A stretch of DNA of 13,695 nt from Aureobasidium sp. EXF-3400 (taxonomy: Eukaryota; Ascomycota; Dothideomycetes; Dothideales; Saccotheciaceae), in contig SWBL01000647.1 in assembly GCA_024195585.1 (NCBI GenBank), positions 1 through 13,695 on the forward strand, read 5' to 3'. This document shows, piece after piece, positions 1-6,488 of this stretch. Both the position numbers and the translations under genes were made by a program. Below the pieces are notes generated by a model. It was not told the origin of the DNA, did no database searches, and saw nothing but the letters and a program-made list of their open reading frames with translations. Each line of letters opens with the position of its first letter. Position 1 is the stretch's first letter.

Positions 1-98
1 TCCGATATGGTCTAGTGGCTAGGATTTCTCGCTCTCAAACCGTTCTACCAAGAACAACTAGGTCCGAGGAGGCCGGGGTTCAATTCCCCGTGTCGGAA
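1..98 (+). tRNA. tRNA-Glu (anticodon CUC) with intron
   Basis: Nuclear tRNA that reads GAG (Glu) codons. The acceptor stem is positions 1-7 paired with 91-97, with A98 as discriminator; a D arm follows from position 10. The anticodon stem 27-31 pairs with 65-69, and the anticodon CTC is at 34-36. The T stem is 74-78 with 86-90, around a TTCAATT loop. A 26-nt intron (38-63) interrupts the gene one base 3' of the anticodon, the usual place for nuclear tRNA introns removed by the tRNA splicing endonuclease. Removing it gives a 72-nt body with a 7-base anticodon loop, the normal length for tRNA-Glu. The window begins exactly at base 1 of the tRNA, so upstream context is not visible. A degenerate copy faces it at 200-300. 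Confidence 0.96.
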
Positions 99-103
99 TC
101 TTC

Positions 104-113
104 TTTTGCTTTT
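104..113 (+). terminator. Pol III terminator of the tRNA-Glu gene
   Basis: Two runs of four T (104-107 and 110-113) begin 6 nt after the tRNA 3' end. Short T runs directly after a tRNA body are the normal RNA polymerase III stop signal. Confidence 0.75.
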
Positions 114-199
114 GATCCTTTAGCTCACACAGTGCCACAGGAGGACCAACAAATGTTTTGAATTTCAAGATATCTTTGTTTCTCCCGAACACTCAAAAA

Positions 200-300
200 T
201 TCCAACACGGAGCAATCTGAGCCCCGGCATCCTCGGACCTGATTGTCCTTTTGCAGCATGAACGGTTTGAGAGCGAGATTAGGTGGAGCACGGGCATGGA
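200..300 (-). pseudogene. degenerate tRNA-Glu(CUC) copy, inverted
   Basis: Read on the minus strand, this stretch lines up with the tRNA-Glu at 1-98 over its whole length. A 19-base block (260-278) is identical to tRNA positions 27-45: the 5' anticodon stem, CTC anticodon and first intron bases. An 11-base block (230-240) equals tRNA 60-70: intron end and 3' anticodon stem. The T stem still pairs with one G-U, and both ends keep TCC and GGAA, followed directly by five T (195-199, minus strand) like a Pol III stop. The acceptor stem forms only 4 of 7 pairs, the D arm is lost, the A-box and B-box regions are changed and the intron is longer (about 31 nt). I therefore read it as a decayed tRNA gene, probably not a working one. 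Confidence 0.8.
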
Positions 301-954
301 AAGCAGCATATTCCGAGATATGGCCTTGTCGGCAGCCGCGGCAAGCATGAACGACATACGGAGCACTCGGGTGCCCGAGGTGTATGATGTAGTCATTGTG
401 TTGTCGTCAATGGGCATAACACGGGTCGGAAAGACGTGTATGCCGTTGTTGCAGGCTCAGCTTACCAATACCATGTTGCTCTGTATGTCACCAGATAGAA
501 TGATGTAGTGGTAACAGGGCTTATAGTCAAAACTAAAATTGTTTGTCCTTGCTCTTCGCTAGAATAGGTGCTCTTGCTCATCAAAATAGTCAATATAGAC
601 ATGGCTATTTGGGGATATTAGGCCATGGTATAGAAAAGTCGAGAAGAGGCCCTTTTTACATGAATTGATGACAGCGGCTTCGTACATACGATGTACGTGT
701 AGTGTGTATTAAAATAGATTGCTTATTTTGGTGTATCGATGAGATGCGATTGCAGACGCATCCACGTTGTCATCAGGGAGCACAGTATGCATATTCGGTG
801 CATAATCTACTCCAACCATATTCGATGCTCGCGTGATCAATGGAGTTCTTGAAGACTTTCTGGCTGTCCACATGCTGTGTCTTGAGCAGACAGTAGGACA
901 TCGAATTTGTATATGTGAGTGCGGTCGTTCCTTGCACAGACCAGAAATCGATAG

Positions 955-964
955 TATATAAAAA
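955..964 (+). promoter_or_regulatory. TATA-box-like element
   Basis: TATATAAAAA matches the eukaryotic TATA consensus and lies 48 nt before the ATG of a 48-codon frame at 1012-1158. That frame has no recognisable product. The site may drive an unannotated transcript or may be a chance match in an A/T-rich stretch. Confidence 0.25.
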
Positions 965-1833
965 GTCAGAGGTTCATTGTGAACTCGAACGACTAGATAG
1001 GTGGGTTAGTCATGCCCTTGCTCACCTTGACTACTACAAGCGAGCTGGTTTTTCTGTGGCAAGTCGATGAAGACTTGCTATGTCTCGAGATATTCATTTC
1101 TTTGTCACCCTCCCAAGATATAGAGGCACCACATCAGGGACCACCATATCACAGCTGACGAAGCCTGTCTTGGTACATGTCGTGCCTGTTACACCGGGAC
1201 TGAACTATCGAGCTTAGACCCTCAAGACATAGTCCCTCTAATAGTCAGGCCGCTCAGGCGAGAAGTATTGCGCGACCTACCCTCGAAAACAATGGGATGG
1301 GAAAGTGAGAACCTGTTTGCGCCATCTCCGAGATCCATGAACCTGGAGTTAGGATATCGTCGATTTGCTTACAGGGTCGGGATGCCTGATGAATGCGGCT
1401 CATGACAGGTTAGGCAAGTCCAGGTTCGCGGGTACAAAGCTCGAGGAACTTGATGAAACAGCCTACGTTGCATACCACAATGCAATCACCACAAACCGGA
1501 AGAAGGTTATGAGGTCCAGAAAGATGGAAGGGTAAAAAAAACTCTTTCTTCTTAGGCCTGAACTTCCTTCAAGTTCCGGACGGTGATTGCCAATCGTAAG
1601 AACGATTGTGGTGGCACTGCCGTTTGAGATGTAATATGCCGGAAGATCGTGTTGATCCAAAGTCCGAGACTTGCACTGTCCAATATTCATTATCAGTTGT
1701 CCGATATGAAGAGCTTTCTATCACATGCGGACAGGATTGACAGGTCGATCAAAGCATGACATATGATGGCTTTGCTGGTCCTTTCCATCGCTGTGGCAGA
1801 CAAAATATAAAACAGCCAAGGGACGTTATGCGC

Positions 1834-1869
1834 CAGTCCAGCGCAGTCTGAAACCTCCGCGCTGGACTG
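1834..1869. repeat. 11-bp inverted repeat, 14-nt loop
   Basis: Arms at 1834-1844 (CAGTCCAGCGC) and 1859-1869 (GCGCTGGACTG) are perfect reverse complements and would form a G/C-rich hairpin with a 14-nt loop. A TATAAAA lies at 1806-1812, 21 nt before the left arm. No gene is recognised on either side within 1 kb. Confidence 0.6.
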
Positions 1870-2681
1870 TCATGGTGAAAAAGCCGACGTCGTGACGGAG
1901 ACGTAGACCGAATTCAATCCGGTGGCCCCGTTGCGACATTGGTTTGAGAGAATAACAGAGCATCAAGTCAAGAATAATCAAGGACTAGAAAAGAAGAATA
2001 CAAAACCAACGGTCGTCAGAAGAGAGGAGAAATCGCACATGGCAAACATGCGGGTGGCCAGAAAGGTAAAAAGGCAGTTGACGGGAAGGTGGGAAGCCAA
2101 AAAGACAGGTGATCAACAGAACGCGACTGCTTCGTACAAAGTGAGATCGACGGCAAGCGGAATACGAGTGACACTGGACACGATGAGGCGTGGGGGATTG
2201 ACCGAGGGAGAAGGAAAGCGACGAATTGGTTGCCCTTTCTCTCCTTCTTCTCCTCCCTTCCCCATGGTGATGGATGCTTCCCTGCAGGATGTTGTGTCTT
2301 GCATCCTGTCATTTGAGAGACGTTGTAAACGGTTTCTCGTGGAGGAAAGAGCGAATTAAAGAGACAGAGCTTGGCGCATCATCGCGGCCGGGCAAAAGAG
2401 GCAGCCAAATCATCCGGCCGGAGCAAAAAAAGGACTGTGCACCGAGATTGGCATCAGGATACGCGAGGGTACGCGTTTTGACACAAGGGGGTCTAGAATG
2501 GCTGTGATGTTGAGCGCAATCAAAACCGATGAGCAGTCGTGCAGACGCGGAGGGTTGGTCCAAGGATTGGAGAATGGGGCGACAAGGTTTGACAGACAGA
2601 GGGTAAACAAAGTGAGTGTTTCTCTCGCTCAGCTCTTTCGCTCGCAAGACGGAGGCAGAAGGTTGTTGACATGGGCGAATG

Positions 2682-3353
2682 TTTCAATATTGACCAGGGG
2701 TCGTCAGGAACACTAGGCGGTTCCTGCTTTAGCGCAACGGGCAGGGCGCAACGGGGCTGGGTTGATCAGTGGACGAGGTGGACGGAGGGAGCGGGAGGAT
2801 TGGTACCTGGACAGAGCAGTGTGCTTTTGGTTGGTCACGCACACGGACGTCGCTGCTGCTGGCCTTTCTCTTCTTTGATTGTTCTCCGTCTTCGCTCCCT
2901 GTCCAAGTTTCCATCAATTCATCATCGACTGCACTAGTTAGACCCCGTCCGACACTGCCTGTTCACCTGGTAGACGCCATTCGCTGGATATCTTCTTCTT
3001 TCACACGACACGAATAATCCCTTGTATCCGACTTTTACATTCCTCGACCGTGTATTGACCAAAACATCATTCCAACACCCTCGGCATCTTGCGACACTCA
3101 CTGAGGCAAACTCGAAACCCGGGGGCTTTTTGCAAAGGTTCTACTTTGCACCAAAGAAGACACACATCGGCGTGCTGGTCACGATAGTGTGGTTTTGACT
3201 TGGTTATACCGTCACGAGGTTGGCATTTGACCCGCTCACTGCTGGTTGCACGACACAGCAACTGACGTTACTCAAGTCGCACCATCCGACACTCTCACAT
3301 CTTCTGCAACTCTCCCAACAAACTTCCTCCACTCACACCCACGCACACGCACC
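2682..3353 (+). promoter_or_regulatory. ATG-free leader/promoter of the WSC gene
   Basis: Between the ATG at 2679 and the WSC start codon at 3354 there is no ATG in any plus-strand frame, although several occur in the 650 bases upstream. The stretch becomes C/T- and CA-rich toward its 3' end, ending in repeated CACAC/CACGC before ACC-ATG, as is typical of fungal leaders. Lack of upstream start codons over 672 nt suggests that much of it is transcribed as 5' untranslated leader. A 14-bp tandem unit containing GCGCAACGGG (2732-2741 and 2746-2755) lies near its upstream end. I cannot place the transcription start or exclude an intron within the leader. Confidence 0.5.
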
Positions 3354-4410
3354 ATGTTGTCAACAATGCGCTCCGTGGCAGCTATTACTCTCGCCCTCTC
3401 GGCTCTCTCAGTCCAGACGGTATCTGCAATCGTCGCTGGCCCTGTCACCGACGCTGGATGCTTCGACGACTCTACCGGCCTCGACGACAATGGAGTCTTC
3501 AACTACCAGTCTAAGGGACACTGTCAGGAGATATGTATCAGCGCCGGTTCCACAGTTATGGCCATGACCAACGCCAACGAATGTTGGTGTGGATCCTCTC
3601 TGCCACCAAAGAGCAGTCTGCAGAGCGACAACTCCAAGTGTAACAAGGCTTGCGTCGGTTATCCTTCAGACGTTTGTAAGTTGACACGATGTATACTGCA
3701 CATGTGCACTCGCTAATCTAGACATCAGGCGGTGGCGACGGTTACTGGAGCGTCTATTTCACAACCACCGACACCGACATCAGTTACTCTGGCGGTGGCG
3801 GCTCATCTGGTGCAGCAGCAAGCTCTGCCAGCTCCTCATCATCCGCCGCGGCAGCAAAGTCTTCTTCCGCTTCGTCTTCTTCCTCCTCTGCTGCAGCCGC
3901 CGCATCCACAACAAGTGCCACATCCGCATCCTCGGCATCGGACAAGGCCACTGTCATCACCAGCATCGCTCCTGGAAAGACCGTCATCATTACTCAAACA
4001 CCCTCCGCCGCTCAAGCCACCAGCACCTCGGAAACCGTCGAAAAGTCAAAGAAGGGAGGTTCTAACACTGCTGGGATTGCTGCCGGTGTCGTTGTCGGCA
4101 TAGTCGTCATTGCCGCCCTCATCGGTGCCGCATTCTTCTTCTGGCGCCGCAAGCAACGCCGTGAGGCAGAAACTGGTCACCAGCAACTCAACGATTACTC
4201 GAACGCTTCCCAGAAACCCATGGCCTTCAGACCCGCATCAGGTCCTGACTCCCGCATCGATCCTCATGCCATGGCATCAAGAAGACAGAGCGATGGCAGC
4301 ATTGCCGATAACGAGGATTACTCGAGGAGGATATTGAAGGTGCGTTTCACGTGTCGATCAAATCACATCCGAAATCCAATACTAACATATCCCAGGTCAC
4401 CAACGCTTGA
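3354..4410 (+). CDS. WSC-domain cell-wall stress sensor (type I membrane protein)
   Basis: Exons 3354-3675, 3729-4339 and 4396-4410 encode 315 residues; introns are 53 and 56 nt, the second with an ACTAAC branch site. The order is that of fungal Wsc/Slg1 sensors, plasma-membrane proteins that report wall stress to Rho1 and the protein kinase C wall-integrity pathway. A signal peptide (residues 1-25, VSA end) is followed by a WSC domain (about 33-118) with eight cysteines at 36, 57, 61, 77, 79, 96, 100 and 108. Next come a Ser/Ala/Thr-rich, likely O-mannosylated stalk (about 119-215), one membrane segment (about 222-246), a WRRKQRR stop-transfer motif and a basic, Ser-containing tail. The tail ends SRRILKVTNA, as I recall for filamentous-fungal homologues. 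The first intron splits the eighth Cys codon, and splicing at 3728 restores CGGDGYWSVY. The start is chosen because it opens the signal peptide and has A at -3. Confidence 0.93.
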
Positions 4411-4963
4411 TGATCCGATGAGCGCTTCGACTCTGCAGCATCCACGACCTTGAACGACTTTACAAACATCGACTCGCCCTTTCTCTTCACGTTTTCCTTG
4501 ACTCCCCTTTCCCTCATATCTCTGTTTTCTGAGATTTGGCAACATGCCAGGCGTAACACCACTGGAGCGCTTTTTTTGATCTTGAATGATGAGGAACACT
4601 TTACTGTGCCATCTTCGTGTTGAAATGGGAGCGTCATTGCTCTATCCGCCAGAGAACATCTTTTTTCCTTGTGTCTTTTTCATTTCTTTTTTTCCTTCTT
4701 CTCTACTACTCCTTTTCTCTCTTGTTCATATAACAACCACACCATCATCATCGAGACACCCTTTTACCTCACACCACAAATGCCCCCAACGTCAAATGCT
4801 AGACGCACATAACTCACAGCCTGTAATGGACACTGCTTCTTCTTACAATGGATGCGAATCAGGTAGCTCTTGACCACATCAATCAAAAAAAGATTTTGAC
4901 AAGACTCTATCGTTCCAATGATTCTGTGATCTCTCGTGACGAAACCTAGATCTGTAACGAGCT
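4411..4963. other. convergent intergenic region
   Basis: 553 bp between the stop codons of the plus-strand WSC gene and the minus-strand FMN-binding protein gene; it should hold both 3' UTRs. A strongly pyrimidine-rich plus-strand tract spans about 4660-4730, followed by A/C-rich sequence. A 95-codon frame (4586-4873) translates this low-complexity tract and I do not regard it as a gene. No RNA gene or clear terminator was recognised. Confidence 0.6.
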
Positions 4964-6052
4964 TCAGACTTCCCTATGCCTCCTGATCTCATCAATCTTC
5001 TTGACATGTTCGGCTATCGTCTCCGCCTCTTCAGGTTCATTTTCAGCAGCCCTGATCGCATACTCTTTCTCTCCTGCATTCCTCCTCTGCCTCCACTCTC
5101 CCAAATGCTCTTGCACAGGTCTACCCGGTGAATACCCACTCTCCACCGGCTCACCCAAAACCTCATATAAAGGATACACACCAGTATACACATCATCTCT
5201 CTCCGCAGCAATATCGCAACTATCCGCCAACCCCATATTCTTCGCTCTAACCTTTGCAGATGCAGAGTTTATCGTCACACGCATGACCTGTACACTTTTC
5301 AACGCCGCAGGAGTAGTAGGATTGGTGTTTTGCCAACGAGAATCAATCATATGATTCGTCAACAAGTGCATCGCGAATTCCTTTTCTTCTGGAAGCGTTA
5401 CTAGTTCAGCTGTTCCATGTACAACAGCAGATCTATAGTTTAGAGAGTGACCATTGGGTGTAAAGTTCAGGACTACTCCGTCGACTTTCGTGGAGCAGAT
5501 GCATACTTTGATGCTGCCTTTTTTGTTGATGGCGCGGCGGAGCATCATTGCTACGTTGCCATGGAGGTAAACGTCTAAGGGACGGTTTAAGTCGGAGTGG
5601 TGGAGAGATTGTTGGGGGGAAGGGTGCGAGGGTAGAGGATGGGAGGGATCGTAGCGGCCTAGTACGGCGGTTAAAGGTAGGTTCATGGGTGTTGGATCGC
5701 CGTCGCTGTCGGTGGATATGAAGGAGACGTGGGAGACGAGGGTGGAAGCGAATATGGAGTGCACCGTTTGGTAGTCGTAGGCAGCTGAACAGGATTAGTA
5801 AGTTGCATTTGGGATGTTGAGGTGAGGTGTTGGTATACCTCTGTGTTTATACACCTTGATGGTGTTGAGCGGTGTTTGGGCATAGCCTTCTTTCGTATCT
5901 GTCTTTTGTGCTCTCATAGTAGTGTCGGTGTTTGCTTTGGAGTATGTTCTAGCTCGTATGCCTGAGATCTGGCGATAAGACAGTTGAGTAAATGTCCTAG
6001 TTATTTGTTGCAGTCGAGTAGTGGTACGAAGAGAAAGAGAAGAGAGAGCCAT
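4964..6052 (-). CDS. pyridoxamine-5'-phosphate-oxidase-like FMN-binding protein
   Basis: Exons 6052-5839 and 5784-4964 (54-nt intron with TTACTAAT branch region) encode 344 residues. The protein matches the fungal FMN-binding split-barrel family related to pyridoxamine phosphate oxidase (Pfam Pyridox_ox_2-like). Visible landmarks are TPLNTIKVYKHR at 60-71 running across the splice into AAYDYQTVHS, HVSFI, LDVYLHGNVA near 141, GHSLNYRSAVVHGTAELV at 183-200, and the C-terminal YTGVYPLYEVLGEPVESGY block. The family binds flavin; its substrate is generally unknown, so I give no reaction. Residues 1-45 are rich in Arg, Ser and Thr, with no acid before Asp43, and look like a mitochondrial presequence. 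The ATG at 6052 is the first in frame but has T at -3; Met46 (5917-5915) has A at -3 and would give the usual short N-terminus. An alternative upstream exon is described separately. Family is firm; the N-terminus is uncertain. Confidence 0.87.
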
Positions 6053-6092
6053 GAACGGCAAGGAAAGAAACTCAAGAACCAGAGACCTACTG

Positions 6093-6170
6093 TCAAGTCC
6101 CACTTACCTCAGCGGATCGCCTATCGCTCCTTCCTTGGCTACCGTCGTGGTGCTCCACAAAGGTGGACAT
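6093..6170 (-). other. 25-codon uORF or alternative first exon
   Basis: An ATG at 6170 with A at -3 opens a 25-codon frame that stops at 6093, 40 nt before the ATG of the FMN-binding protein gene. Inside it, GAG|GTAAGT at 6110-6102 is an excellent 5' splice site. Joining 6108 to an acceptor (GCCAG, ending at 5969) would be in frame with the downstream protein and would replace the first 28 residues with 21 others. That intron would be 139 nt, longer than the others here, and its branch site (TACTCAAC) is imperfect. So the frame is either an upstream ORF or a real first exon. Confidence 0.4.
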
Positions 6171-6226
6171 GTTCCAAAGGTCAACCTGGATGGCGAGGGC
6201 TGAGTGGTCAATTGGAAAAAGGCAGT

Positions 6227-6248
6227 GCGAACCGAATCTTCGGTTCGC
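6227..6248. repeat. 10-bp near-perfect palindrome
   Basis: GCGAACCGAA (6227-6236) and TTCGGTTCGC (6239-6248) are exact reverse complements separated by two bases; pairing extends to 6225/6250 through one G-U. It lies 175 bp upstream of the FMN-binding protein start codon and 241 bp beyond the GH47 stop. It could be a dimeric factor-binding site or an RNA hairpin; nothing shows which. Confidence 0.55.
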
Positions 6249-6488
6249 GCTTCCCTCGAGCATGGGCATCACCCACTTTCGTTTAATCAGATGCGGATCT
6301 AGCCAACATTCTCTCTTGTTCCTAGGGTCTATTGGTTCATGTACCCTAATTATTACATGCGGACATAATATTGGACATGGTCATTTGTAGACAAACATGG
6401 AAAAATATAGCAGTGTTGGGTCGTCGACAAGATTTTGAATTTTGGCAATAGAGAACAAGAAAGATTCAGGAAAACAAAAAGAACAACA

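Larger units (their letters stand above)
301..2681. other. gene-poor region, no supported coding sequence
   Basis: About 2.4 kb in which I can support no protein gene. Open frames are short and resemble nothing I know: a 48-codon ATG frame at 1012-1158 downstream of a TATA-like element, a 75-codon minus-strand frame at 1463-1690, and longer frames without ATG starts at 1922-2359. No transposase, reverse transcriptase or terminal repeats were seen. The stretch at 1960-2220 is purine-rich and 2225-2265 is pyrimidine-rich. The part nearest the WSC gene is likely its promoter: MluI cell-cycle-box-like ACGCGT at 2471-2476, AGGGG (stress-element core) at 2486-2490 and 2696-2700, and a forkhead-like GTAAACAA at 2603-2610. 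These short motifs are weak evidence alone. Confidence 0.5.
6053..6488. other. intergenic region between two minus-strand genes
   Basis: 436 bp holding the promoter and leader of the FMN-binding protein gene (including the short frame at 6093-6170) and the 3' UTR of the GH47 gene. The segment at 6300-6430 is A/T-rich. A palindrome lies at 6227-6248. No other gene was seen. Confidence 0.6.

Noticed and set aside
681..697. CGTACAT-ACG-ATGTACG palindrome
   Set aside because: A 7-bp arm is expected by chance several times in a window this size, and there is no gene context.
1463..1690. 75-codon minus-strand ATG frame with a hydrophobic C-terminus
   Set aside because: It is short, has no recognisable homologue and no splice or promoter support. 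It could be an orphan, but I cannot support it.
1922..2359. 145-codon plus-strand frame
   Set aside because: It begins with GTG and not ATG, is rich in Lys/Arg from a purine-rich stretch, and resembles no family.
301..2681. Possible decayed transposon or secondary-metabolite gene
   Set aside because: No transposase, reverse transcriptase or enzyme motif could be read on either strand; only positional suspicion remains, and it is recorded as a low-interest finding.
3676..3721. Alternative acceptor TAG at 3719-3721 for WSC intron 1
   Set aside because: Using it shifts the frame and destroys the last WSC cysteine motif. The CAG ending at 3728 restores CGGDGYWSVY.
4586..4873. 95-codon plus-strand frame after the WSC gene
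   Set aside because: It translates the C/T-rich and A/C-rich 3' region into Phe/Leu/Ser/Thr/His low complexity; the position suits a 3' UTR.
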